From an uncultured Verrucomicrobiota bacterium (GTDB lineage Bacteria > Verrucomicrobiota > Verrucomicrobiia > Limisphaerales > UBA9464): DNA of 12,461 bases. Below, piece by piece: positions 1 to 7,825 of this stretch (the stretch's first letter is position 1; each line of letters starts with the position of its first letter). The notes under the pieces are model-generated. The model saw only the letters and a list, made by a program, of their open reading frames with translations. It was not told the origin of the DNA and made no database searches. Both the position numbers and the translations under genes were made by a program. Location of the stretch: positions 1-12,461 of the forward strand of contig CAIYXO010000463.1 of assembly GCA_903930165.1 (NCBI GenBank), in the 5' to 3' direction.

Positions 1-1
1 C

Positions 2-268
2 CTGGCCGTCATGATCCCGGTCGGTGCCTGGGCTTGGCTCATGCACTACATCGACATGACCTACAACATCATGCCGGTGATCCATCCGGATGGTCTCCAA
101 TTGACCTTCTGGGATCCGCTCTTCTGGTTCGGCATGGCCGGCCTGATCGGGTTCCTGTTCTGGAGGAAGTACCAGACCGCCGCGCCCTATCCCCTGAAGG
201 ATCCGCGTCTGAAGGAGGCCGTCACCCACCACGAGGTGCCCGCGCCCGGCGCGGCCGCCGCCCACTGA
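2..268 (+). CDS. actF: Alternative complex III subunit ActF, C-terminal part (5'-truncated by window edge)
   Basis: The open frame enters from the left edge (first full codon at base 2) and ends at TGA 266-268, so only about 88 C-terminal residues are visible. They contain the segment WLMHYIDMTYNIMP, a further hydrophobic helix (LFWFGMAGLIGFLFW), and a short cytoplasmic-type tail with YPLKDPRLKEAV. The HYxDM segment, last helix and xPLxDPRLxEA tail match the end of ActF, the NrfD/PsrC-like quinone-site membrane subunit of alternative complex III, which oxidises quinol and reduces cytochrome c or an oxidase. The oxidase genes directly downstream fit, because act operons often run into haem-copper oxidase genes. 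The paralogous subunit ActC has a different tail, but with most of the protein missing a related NrfD-type protein cannot be excluded. Confidence 0.75.
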   Translation: MAVMIPVGAWAWLMHYIDMTYNIMPVIHPDGLQLTFWDPLFWFGMAGLIGFLFWRKYQTAAPYPLKDPRLKEAVTHHEVPAPGAAAAH

Positions 269-290
269 TCCGGAAACCCGGACTGAAACC

Positions 291-659
291 ATGAGCGATT
301 CCAACTGCTGCAACCAGAAGACGCGCACCGTCGCCGCCTACCTCGTGGGCGGGATCGGCGTGTTCGCCATCATGGGCGCCCTGGCCTACCTCGTCGTCGG
401 CCAGCAGGTCCCCGCGGTCGACGCCGCACGGGCCGAGCTCCGGGCGAAATACCGCGCCGAACTCGAGGCCGCGGCCATTCCCGCCGTGACCGGCTACTCC
501 CTCGATGCCGACGCCCTCGGCAAGGGAAACAAGGTCTACCACGTCCCCATCGAGCGGGCCCTGGAGATCGCCGCGGAGGACTTCAAGGATCCCGCCGCGG
601 GACGTGCCAAGCTGCTCCAGCGGCTTGAGGACAAGATGAAGCAGCAGTCGTTTGAATGA
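291..659 (+). CDS. Small single-span membrane protein of the ACIII-oxidase operon, function unknown
   Basis: This 122-residue protein starts at ATG 291, 22 bases after the actF stop. A short polar N-terminus with a Cys-Cys pair (residues 6-7) is followed by one membrane helix (about 14-37). The rest is a roughly 85-residue, mostly helical, charged domain that probably lies outside the membrane. Residues 44-62 are Ala/Glu/Arg-rich and look coiled-coil-like. Residues 79-95 hold the pattern GNKVYHVPIERALEIAA, which recalls small proteins with a VxIPIxxAMxL motif near oxidase genes in Planctomycetes and related phyla (from memory, not searched). No haem, copper or catalytic motif is seen. Its position between act and cco genes suggests an accessory subunit or assembly factor of the respiratory complex. 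That role is inference. Confidence 0.8.
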   Translation: MSDSNCCNQKTRTVAAYLVGGIGVFAIMGALAYLVVGQQVPAVDAARAELRAKYRAELEAAAIPAVTGYSLDADALGKGNKVYHVPIERALEIAAEDFKDPAAGRAKLLQRLEDKMKQQSFE

Positions 660-663
660 CACC

Positions 664-852
664 ATGCCGGTGATCACCCTCATCCTTCTCGGAAGCATCC
701 TGCTCCTGCCGGCGGCGGCCCTGCTGTCGCTGCGGTGGGCTTCGCGCTCCGGCCAGCTCGGCCGGTTCGACCGCGCGGCGTTGCTTCCCTTCGACGAGGA
801 GGAGCCGGTGGGCCGGGCGACCGACCAGATTTTGGGGGACAACCGCCGGTGA
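664..852 (+). CDS. ccoS: CcoS-like cbb3 oxidase assembly protein
   Basis: This 62-residue protein has an N-terminal membrane helix (residues 3-23), then WASRSGQLGRFDRAALLPFDEEE. That layout matches CcoS: one helix, an aromatic/Ala-rich exit, the SGQ motif with a D a few residues on, and an acidic cluster (usually FDDD) near residue 44. CcoS is needed for cofactor insertion during cbb3 oxidase maturation. I chose ATG 664. A TTG at 652, overlapping the preceding stop, would add four residues. The gene lies immediately before ccoN and its TGA overlaps the ccoN GTG start. In proteobacteria ccoS usually sits after ccoGHI, so this location is unusual; no ccoG, ccoH or ccoI is visible here. The short length keeps the assignment moderate. 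Confidence 0.68.
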   Translation: MPVITLILLGSILLLPAAALLSLRWASRSGQLGRFDRAALLPFDEEEPVGRATDQILGDNRR

Positions 853-2342
853 GCTCCACGACCGCATCCAAGACCCTGCAGGCGATCCTGCCGGGTGACT
901 TCTCGAACGAGGATTTCCGGCGCGCCAAGCTCGCCGAGATCGACGCCTCCTGCCGCACCCCGGTGCTGTTCTTCTTCGTCAGCGGCCTGCTCTGGCTGCT
1001 CGCCGGAACGCTCTTCGCCCTGGTGGCCAGCATCAAGCTCCACACCCCCGGCTTCCTCGCAGGCTGGGAGTCGCTGACCTTCGGCATCGTCCGGACCGTC
1101 CATCTCAACACCGTCGTCTACGGCTTCTGTTCTCAGGCCGCCGTGGGGGTTGCCATCTGGCTCATGTGCCGGCTTTGCCGCGTGCCGCTCGTCGCACCCG
1201 GCATCGTCACGGTCGCCAACCTCTTCTACAACGTCGGCGTCACCATCGGCATCGGCGGCATCCTCGCCGGCGACTCGACCGGCATCGAATGGCTGGAGAT
1301 GCCGCGCTACGCGACGCCCATCCTCTTCGTCAGCTACGCGCTCATCGCCGTCTGGACGATCATCACCTTCCGTCTCCGCGCCGAACGCCACCTCTACGTT
1401 TCGCAGTGGTACCTGCTCGCCGCCGTGCTGTGGTTCCCTTGGCTCTACGGCACCGCCCAGGTGATGTTGATCATCGAGCCCGTCCGCGGCGTGGTGCAGG
1501 CCGCGGTCAACTGGTGGTTCGCCCACAACGTCCTCGGCCTCTGGTTCACCCCGATCGGCCTCGCCGCGATCTATTACTTCATCCCGAAGGTCATCGGACG
1601 CCCGATCCACAGCTACTACCTGAGCGTGCTCGGGTTCTGGTCGCTCGCTCTCTTCTACAACTGGAACGGCATGCATCACCTCGTCGGCGGCCCGATGCCG
1701 GCCTGGATGATCACCATAAGCATCGTGGCCTCGGTGATGATGCTGATCCCGGTGCTCACCGTGGCGATCAACCACCACTCCACGATGATCGGCCATTTCG
1801 GCAAGCTGCGTCACAGCCCGACGCTGCGGTTCATCGTGTTCGGCGCGGTTTCCTACACCTTGGCCAGCCTCCAAGGCGTGTTGTCCGCGCTTCGCAGCTT
1901 CAGCGAGGTCGCCCATTTCACCCACCACACGGTCGCCCACGCCCACCTCGGCATGTACGCCTTCTTCGCCATGGTGATGTTCGGCTCGATGTACTACATC
2001 CTGCCCCGCATCACTGGGCGCGAGTGGCCGTCGAACGCACTCATCTCCATCCACTTCTGGGGCGTTGCGATCGGCATCGTGCTCTACGTCGTCGTGCTCA
2101 GCGGCGCGGGCTTCCAGCAGGGTCGAATGATGAACGACCCCACTGTGAAGTTCCTCGACGTGGTGAAGTTCACCATTCCCTACCTCCAGATCCGGACCGC
2201 CTCCGGCCTCCTGATGGCCGTGGGCCATGTGGCCTTCTTCGTCAACTTCGGTTGGCTGCTGGTCCGGATGTTCGCGCCCTACCGCAAGCCGGTGGTCAGC
2301 ATCCTCGCCGGCGCCGAGATCGCATCCCCGTCCGGGAAATAG
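849..2342 (+). CDS. ccoN: cbb3-type cytochrome c oxidase catalytic subunit I
   Basis: CcoN carries low-spin haem b and the haem b3-CuB centre where oxygen is reduced to water with proton pumping. The 497-residue product has about twelve hydrophobic segments. Visible ligands are H85 (TVHLN, low-spin haem), H226 (FAHNVLG, CuB), the pair H276-H277 (GMHHL, CuB), and H364 and H366 (TVAHAHLG, haem b3 and low-spin haem). Y270 lies 44 residues after H226, the same spacing as the His-Tyr cross-link pair in known CcoN proteins, which supports a C-type oxidase. I chose GTG 849: the protein then begins just before the first conserved part and the start overlaps the upstream stop as GTGA. An in-frame extension back to 735 would run through ccoS and looks non-coding in style. 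Confidence 0.96.
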   Translation: MSSTTASKTLQAILPGDFSNEDFRRAKLAEIDASCRTPVLFFFVSGLLWLLAGTLFALVASIKLHTPGFLAGWESLTFGIVRTVHLNTVVYGFCSQAAVGVAIWLMCRLCRVPLVAPGIVTVANLFYNVGVTIGIGGILAGDSTGIEWLEMPRYATPILFVSYALIAVWTIITFRLRAERHLYVSQWYLLAAVLWFPWLYGTAQVMLIIEPVRGVVQAAVNWWFAHNVLGLWFTPIGLAAIYYFIPKVIGRPIHSYYLSVLGFWSLALFYNWNGMHHLVGGPMPAWMITISIVASVMMLIPVLTVAINHHSTMIGHFGKLRHSPTLRFIVFGAVSYTLASLQGVLSALRSFSEVAHFTHHTVAHAHLGMYAFFAMVMFGSMYYILPRITGREWPSNALISIHFWGVAIGIVLYVVVLSGAGFQQGRMMNDPTVKFLDVVKFTIPYLQIRTASGLLMAVGHVAFFVNFGWLLVRMFAPYRKPVVSILAGAEIASPSGK

Positions 2343-2345
2343 TCC

Positions 2346-2981
2346 ATGAGCTACGGCCCGCTTCTTTTCCTCGGAATCCTGTTCACCCTGGCCTCGAGCT
2401 GGGTGGGACTGGTGCTCATGCCCCAGCGTCAGCTCGGCGCGCTCGGGCAGCATACCGACACCAACACCGCCGCGATCTATCCCCAGGCCCGGGGCGGTGA
2501 GGCCCAGCAGGGCGCCGAACATTATCGCGCCCTGGGTTGCGTCTATTGCCACACCCAACAGGTGCGGCCCGAAGGCTATGGCGCCGACATCGCCCGCGGT
2601 TGGGGCCGCCGCCGCACCGTCAGCCGCGACTACATCCACGACAAGCCGGTGATGCTTGGAACGATGCGCACCGGGCCGGATCTCACGAACATCGGCGAGC
2701 GCCAGTCGGACTACAGCTGGCACTACAAGCACCTCTACAATCCGCAGATCACCAGCGCCGGCAGCGTGATGCCCCCCTATCCGTTCCTTTTCGAAACGCG
2801 GCCGATCGGCCCGACCGGACCGTCCACGAACGCCTTGGCGCTCGAGGGTGCGTTTGCCCCCGCCGCCGGACATGAGGTGGTGCCCACCTTGCGGGCCCGT
2901 CAGCTCGTGGAGTACTTGCGCAGCCTGAAGTCCTCGGGCGACCTCCCGGAAGCCCCGCTGAAGAAGGAGGAGGCCCAGTGA
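2346..2981 (+). CDS. ccoO: cbb3-type oxidase subunit II, monohaem cytochrome c
   Basis: CcoO is the membrane-anchored cytochrome c that passes electrons to CcoN. The 211-residue protein starts at ATG 2346, three bases after the ccoN stop. It has an N-terminal anchor helix (residues 3-25), the haem c motif CVYCH at 65-69 followed by TQQVRPE, and a probable axial Met at 142 in SVMPPYPFLF. The stretches GTMRTGPDLTNIG (about 105-117) and WHYKHLYNPQ are typical of the family. The C-terminus is charged (PLKKEEAQ). Length and motif order match standard CcoO. The last codon region carries the strong ribosome-binding site for the next gene. Confidence 0.95.
   Translation: MSYGPLLFLGILFTLASSWVGLVLMPQRQLGALGQHTDTNTAAIYPQARGGEAQQGAEHYRALGCVYCHTQQVRPEGYGADIARGWGRRRTVSRDYIHDKPVMLGTMRTGPDLTNIGERQSDYSWHYKHLYNPQITSAGSVMPPYPFLFETRPIGPTGPSTNALALEGAFAPAAGHEVVPTLRARQLVEYLRSLKSSGDLPEAPLKKEEAQ
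2964..2973 (+). promoter_or_regulatory. Strong ribosome-binding site for the GTG start of the CcoP-like gene
   Basis: AAGGAGGAGG lies inside the 3' end of ccoO, 4-8 bases before GTG 2978. It is the best Shine-Dalgarno match I saw in the window and decides the non-ATG start of the next gene. It also implies translational coupling across the GTGA overlap. Confidence 0.7.
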
Positions 2982-3796
2982 GCCAGCCGAAAGATCCCAT
3001 CCGCCGGTCCGAAGGCCTGGATCAGGGCGAAACCATCGATGTCGCCGAGATCCACGCCGCCGTGATCCGTGAGAAGCCCGAGCCCAAGGAGGGATTCGAG
3101 CCGCTCAACCTTTGGATCGTCGCGGGCATCGCCAGCCTGCTCTTCTGGGGGGGGTCCTACCTCACCGCCTACAGCGGCCGTTTCGAGGCCGACGAGTTTT
3201 CCGAGCTACAGCACGGCCGTCCGGTAGCGGTTTCCGCGGTCGCCGAAGATCCCCTCGCCAAGGTCAAGCGGGAGGGGATGGTGACCTTCAACGGAATCTG
3301 TGCCGCGTGTCACAACGAGGACGGTGCCGGCAAGGCCGGTGTCGCGCCGACATTGGCCGGTTCCGACATCGTGAACGCCGCGGGTCCCAACCGGCTGATC
3401 CGGATCGTCCGTCATGGACTGAAGGGACCGGTGGTGGTCAACGCCTCCGTCACCTGGAACCCTTCCGGCGATCCTTCCGTGGTCATGGGCAGCCAGTGGG
3501 ACGCGATCGGTGCCAGCGAGGCCAAGCTTGCCGCGGTCCTGACCTACATCCGCACCTCATGGGGCAATACCGGTTCCGCGGTCACGCCGCAGGAGGTCTC
3601 GGCGGTTCTCGCAGAGACCAAGTCTCGTTCCACCGACGACAACTGGACCATGGAGGAGTTGTCGAAGATCCCGGTTTCCGGCTCTGGCGCGTCCGCCGCC
3701 GCGCCGTCCGAACTGACCCCAGAGCAGCTCAAGGAGAAGCTCAAGGCCCTGCCGGCCGACAAGCTGCAGGAGTTGCTCAAGGACGTTGCGAAATGA
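2978..3796 (+). CDS. CcoP-like membrane cytochrome c with a single haem motif
   Basis: The 272-residue product starts at GTG 2978, overlapping the ccoO stop as GTGA. It has a polar N-terminus (1-43), one membrane helix (about 44-65, ending in TAYSGRF), and a cytochrome c domain with CAACH at 108-112 and a likely axial Met at 170 (VVMGSQW). A Ser/Ala linker leads to a helical tail at 245-272 (LTPEQLKEKLKALPADK). Proteobacterial CcoP carries two CXXCH motifs; only one is present here. Position after ccoNO indicates it is the third oxidase subunit, taking electrons from ACIII or a soluble carrier. No ccoQ is seen. An uninterrupted run of eight G (3147-3154) lies within the membrane-helix codons and the frame is intact. 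I leave the symbol empty because it departs from classical CcoP. Confidence 0.88.
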   Translation: MSQPKDPIRRSEGLDQGETIDVAEIHAAVIREKPEPKEGFEPLNLWIVAGIASLLFWGGSYLTAYSGRFEADEFSELQHGRPVAVSAVAEDPLAKVKREGMVTFNGICAACHNEDGAGKAGVAPTLAGSDIVNAAGPNRLIRIVRHGLKGPVVVNASVTWNPSGDPSVVMGSQWDAIGASEAKLAAVLTYIRTSWGNTGSAVTPQEVSAVLAETKSRSTDDNWTMEELSKIPVSGSGASAAAPSELTPEQLKEKLKALPADKLQELLKDVAK

Positions 3797-3834
3797 CCCG
3801 GGCCCTCCGGGCTCGATTTCCGGGGTTGACCCCG
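3797..3834 (+). terminator. Possible weak terminator after the oxidase operon (two small hairpins)
   Basis: Two short inverted repeats follow the CcoP-like stop. One pairs CCCGG (3797-3801) with CCGGG (3807-3811). The other pairs CGGGG (3821-3825) with CCCCG (3830-3834) around a TTGA loop. The second is followed only by CTTTGC, so there is no real T tract. In GC-rich DNA such hairpins can arise by chance, and the next gene on the same strand could still be co-transcribed. Confidence 0.3.
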
Positions 3835-3848
3835 CTTTGCTGAGGCCC

Positions 3849-5495
3849 GTGGCGGCCTTCCTTCGATTCCGTTTTCCGGGCGTGGTTTCCTTCCACGCCC
3901 TTCTTCTTTTCTTGGCGTCCGCCGCCGTGGCCGCCCCTGGCGCTGCCCGCGTCCGCTTCGAGGTCCGCCCCGTCGCCGCACTCGAGTCCACCAACCTCTC
4001 CGGCCGGCTCGTCCTCGTCTTCGCCCGGACCAACTCCCCGGAACCCATCGATCAGGTCGGGGAACCGTCCTGGAACGGACCCTTCCTCGCCGGCGTGGAC
4101 ACCCTCGGCCTTTCCCAGCGTCGGCCTGCGCAGGTCCTGGACGGCGCCACGACCTTTCCCGGTGCGTCGCTGGCCGACCTGCCGCCCGGACGCTGGTGGG
4201 TCCAAGCGGTGCTCATGACCAACCGCGACCTGCGCCTTCTCGACGCCCCGGGCAACCTGGTCTCGAACCCCGAATGGCTCGAAGTCGATCCACGCCGCCC
4301 GGAAACCCTGAAGCTGTCGCTTTCGCGTTCGTTGCCGCCGGAGTCCATGCCGCCCGACACGGACCGCGTGAAGCATCTCCGTTTTCCGTCGCCGGCTCTG
4401 TCCGCCTTCCACGGACGCCCGATGTTCCTCCGTGCCTCGGTGGTGTTGCCGCGTACCTTCGACTCCGAACCCACGCGCCGATATCCGCTGGTCGTAGACA
4501 TCGGCGGCTTCGGATCGCGCCACGACCGCTACGAGCGTGCGCTCCGGGAAGGTTCGCCGCTGCGCCGGGAGTGGGACGCTTCCGACACGCCCCAGATGAT
4601 CCTGCTGGCGCTGGATGGAGCCGGTCCTTCCGGCGACCCGTACCAGATCAATTCAGACAACCATGGCCCCTACGGCGACGCCCTGATCCGCGAGCTGATC
4701 CCCCATGTCGAACACACCTTCCGCGGGCTCGGCCAGCCGTGGGCCCGCTTCACCACGGGAGGTTCCACCGGCGGCTGGGTCTCCTTTGCCCTGCAGGCCT
4801 TCTACCCCGACTTCTTCGGCGGCTGCTGGAGCGGATTTCCCGACGGCGTGGACTTCCGGGCCCACCAGCTGGTGGACATCTACCGGGACACCAATGCGTT
4901 CGTAAACGTCGCCGGATTCGAGCGTCCCAGCGCCCGCACTCTCCTCGGGGACACCAAGTTCACGATCCGTTTCGAGGTCGCCCTGGAGAACGTCCTCGGC
5001 GACGGCGGCAGCTATGCGAACGGCGGCGGCCAGTGGGGCTCCTGGAACGCCGTCTACGGTCCGCGCGGCGCCAATGGCCGGGCGCTGCCGCTGTGGGATC
5101 CCCGCAGCGGGCGGATCGATCCGAAGGTTGCCGAGACGTGGAAGCGCTACGACCTGCGGCTCCAACTCGAGGGCAACTGGGCCACCGTCGGGCCGAAGCT
5201 CCGCGGGAAGATCCACATCTGGGTCGGTGAGGCGGACGAGTACTTCCTCAACAACGCCGTGCATCTGCTCGACGACTTCCTGCGGAAGGCGGAGCCGCCT
5301 GCGGACGCGGAGATCCGTTTCGGGCCCGGCAAGGGGCATGGTTGGAATCCCGAGACCTTTTCCGAACGCCTGAAGCGGATGCAGTCCGCCGTGGATGCCG
5401 GTGCGCCGAAGCAGACCGCGAACTCGCGCGACGACTACTTCCGGAACCGCTTCCTCCACGGCGGAACCTGCCCGCACTGCAAGGGCGGCCGCTGA
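3849..5495 (+). CDS. Secreted alpha/beta-hydrolase, esterase-D-like family
   Basis: This is probably an exported carboxyl-ester hydrolase. Starting at GTG 3849 gives 548 residues with a signal-peptide-like start: RFRF, then a hydrophobic run ending LFLASAAVAAPG near residue 30. The frame is open back to a TTG at 3786, which overlaps the upstream gene, so the start is uncertain. Residues of about 35-160 look like a beta-rich N-terminal domain. The catalytic part has GGSTGG (nucleophile about S306), GEADEY (acid about D463) and GKGHGW (histidine about H497), in the order expected for a Ser-Asp-His triad. It ends with TCPHCKGGR, a C-terminal CXXC. The substrate is not evident; related enzymes act on sugar esters or on siderophore-type esters. 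It ends tail-to-tail with the mtnA-like gene and has no clear link to the oxidase genes. Confidence 0.82.
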   Translation: MAAFLRFRFPGVVSFHALLLFLASAAVAAPGAARVRFEVRPVAALESTNLSGRLVLVFARTNSPEPIDQVGEPSWNGPFLAGVDTLGLSQRRPAQVLDGATTFPGASLADLPPGRWWVQAVLMTNRDLRLLDAPGNLVSNPEWLEVDPRRPETLKLSLSRSLPPESMPPDTDRVKHLRFPSPALSAFHGRPMFLRASVVLPRTFDSEPTRRYPLVVDIGGFGSRHDRYERALREGSPLRREWDASDTPQMILLALDGAGPSGDPYQINSDNHGPYGDALIRELIPHVEHTFRGLGQPWARFTTGGSTGGWVSFALQAFYPDFFGGCWSGFPDGVDFRAHQLVDIYRDTNAFVNVAGFERPSARTLLGDTKFTIRFEVALENVLGDGGSYANGGGQWGSWNAVYGPRGANGRALPLWDPRSGRIDPKVAETWKRYDLRLQLEGNWATVGPKLRGKIHIWVGEADEYFLNNAVHLLDDFLRKAEPPADAEIRFGPGKGHGWNPETFSERLKRMQSAVDAGAPKQTANSRDDYFRNRFLHGGTCPHCKGGR

Positions 5496-5499
5496 ACCG

Positions 5500-5528
5500 G
5501 GAGGCTCCGTTCCGTCGGTTCCGCCTCC
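5500..5528. terminator. Possible bidirectional terminator between convergent genes
   Basis: GGAGGC (5500-5505) and GCCTCC (5523-5528) form a 6-bp inverted repeat with a 17-base loop. It lies in the 54-base gap between two convergent stop codons, where a shared terminator would be expected. There is no T tract on either side, so the support is position and symmetry only. Confidence 0.35.
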
Positions 5529-5549
5529 GTGCAATCCGTGTCGGCTCCG

Positions 5550-6659
5550 TCAGTTCAGCAGCTTGCGGAGCTTCTTCAGCTCCCTCGGCTTGAAGATGCC
5601 GTGCGGTGTGATGATGCCGGTGATGAGTTCCGGCGGCGTCACGTCGAAGCCCGGGTTCCGAGCGGTGCTGGTCGGGTTGGCGATCCGCACGTACGCCCGC
5701 TTCCCCGGAAGCTTGCCGGTTCCCGGGATGACACCCCATGCGCCGAGGACCTCGTCACCGGAGCGGTCCTCGATCGGTATCTGGAGTCCGGAATCGAGGT
5801 CCCAGTCGATCGTGGAGAGCGGGATGGCGACGTAGAAGGGGATCCTGTGCCGGTGTGCGAGGACGGCCTTGGTGTAGGTGCCGATCTTGTTGGCGACCTC
5901 GCCGGTCTTCCCAAGGACGCGGTCGCTGCCGACGATGACGAGGTCGATCTCGCCACGACTCATGAGGAATCCGGCCGCGTTGTCGGCGATGACCTGGTGC
6001 TGGATGCCCTGCTGGGCGAGTTCCCAGGCGGTGAGAGAGGCGCCTTGGCAGCGGGGACGCGTCTCGTCGCAGAAGACGTGGAACTTCCGTCCCTCGGCCT
6101 GGGCGGCGTACATCGGGGCCGTGGCGGTGCCGATGTCGACGAAGGCGAGCCAGCCGGCGTTGCAGTGGGTGAGAACCCTCATGCCTTCGCGGATGAGGGG
6201 CGCGCCGTGGCGGCCGAGTTCCTGGCAGTGCCGCACGTCCTCGTCCGCGAAGCGCACGGCCGCGGCGAAGGCGATGTCCTGCCGCTCCGCCACCGTGCCG
6301 CCGGCCGACATCTCCGCGCGGATCGAGTTCATGGCGTTCACCGGGTCCACGGCGGTCGGACGGGCGTGCTTGAGGGCCTGGTAGACCTTTTCGACGTGGG
6401 CCTCGAAGCGGACGAGGTCGCTTCCGCGAAAGGCCCGTGATCCCTGCGCGAGGCCGTAGGCGGCGGTCGCTCCGATGGCTCCGGCGCCGCGGACGACCAT
6501 GTCCGTGATGGCGGCGGCGGTGGCCCGGTAGTCGGCCGTCTTCACCAGCTCGAACCGGTGCGGCAACAGGCGCTGTTCCACGAGCACCACGGAGTTCGTC
6601 GCGGCGTCGAAGGAAACGGTGCGGTGATGGCGGCTGCGGCCGCGGATCGTCACGTTCAC
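5550..6659 (-). CDS. mtnA: MtnA-like (eIF-2B-alpha family) sugar-1-phosphate isomerase
   Basis: MtnA converts 5-methylthioribose-1-phosphate to the ribulose-1-phosphate form in methionine salvage. The 369-residue protein starts at GTG (complement of 6657-6659); an in-frame TAG lies four codons upstream. Family motifs include VRGAGAIG (57-63 region), THCNAG with the expected catalytic Cys at 166, TRPRCQGASLTAWEL (about 200-214), GSDRV with the expected catalytic Asp at 246, NKIGTY (about 257-262) and IPIEDRS. Several motifs are off-consensus: RGAG rather than RGAP, GSDR rather than GADR, and RPTAVDPVNAMN where MtnA usually has RPTAVNLxWALxRM. The family is secure, but the exact substrate (methylthioribose-, deoxyribose- or another pentose-1-phosphate) is less so. 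It lies 52 bases after the UDP-xylose synthase gene, probably in one transcript. No other methionine-salvage gene is visible. Confidence 0.85.
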   Translation of the reverse strand: MNVTIRGRSRHHRTVSFDAATNSVVLVEQRLLPHRFELVKTADYRATAAAITDMVVRGAGAIGATAAYGLAQGSRAFRGSDLVRFEAHVEKVYQALKHARPTAVDPVNAMNSIRAEMSAGGTVAERQDIAFAAAVRFADEDVRHCQELGRHGAPLIREGMRVLTHCNAGWLAFVDIGTATAPMYAAQAEGRKFHVFCDETRPRCQGASLTAWELAQQGIQHQVIADNAAGFLMSRGEIDLVIVGSDRVLGKTGEVANKIGTYTKAVLAHRHRIPFYVAIPLSTIDWDLDSGLQIPIEDRSGDEVLGAWGVIPGTGKLPGKRAYVRIANPTSTARNPGFDVTPPELITGIITPHGIFKPRELKKLRKLLN

Positions 6660-6711
6660 CGCTTCAGCCTACCGGTCGGCGGGCTCCGGCCCAAGGACAC
6701 TCCGCCGGCGT

Positions 6712-7689
<978 letters not shown>

Positions 7690-7780
7690 GGCGGCTGGAA
7701 CCTCGTCGGCCCGAGGCGGGCGGTCCAGTCCGGATCCGAGGCGGCCTTTCGAAGGCGTTGAGGCCCAGCCAAACCCGCGT

Positions 7781-7803
7781 CGAATTCGTGCTGCATTGCA
7801 GCA
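7781..7803. promoter_or_regulatory. Tandem palindromes, candidate operator
   Basis: CGAATTCG (7781-7788) is a perfect 8-base palindrome. It abuts TGCTGCA-T-TGCAGCA (7789-7803), a perfect 7-base inverted repeat with a one-base centre. Two perfect dyads side by side in a divergent promoter gap suggest a repressor or activator site. The second dyad overlaps a possible -10 for the uxs direction. The binding protein is unknown, and chance occurrence is possible. Confidence 0.4.
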
Positions 7804-7825
7804 ATGTGGATGGTCAATTTGTCAA
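7795..7825 (-). promoter_or_regulatory. Candidate promoter for the uxs-mtnA pair
   Basis: On the minus strand, TTGACA (complement of 7820-7825) is a consensus -35 box, and TGCAAT (complement of 7795-7800) could act as a weak -10. The 19-base spacer is longer than the ideal 17. The site lies in the AT-richer patch about 105 bases upstream of the uxs start. It is suggestive only. Confidence 0.25.

Noticed and set aside
735..848. N-terminal extension of ccoN
   Set aside because: The extra 38 residues are Arg/Pro/Gly-rich, overlap ccoS, and have no counterpart in CcoN. GTG 849 gives the family-like start.
222..2873. Very long minus-strand open frame (883 codons) opposite the oxidase genes
   Set aside because: It is a mirror of GC-rich codons: low-complexity His/Asp/Glu/Gly-rich sequence, no recognisable domain, and it lies opposite certain ccoN and ccoO.
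5529..6440. Plus-strand open frame opposite the MtnA-like gene
   Set aside because: The minus strand carries clear MtnA motifs with catalytic residues; the plus translation is Val/Gly/Asp-rich shadow.
6660..6711. SAM-type riboswitch ahead of the mtnA-like gene
   Set aside because: The gap is only 52 bases and shows no long conserved stems.
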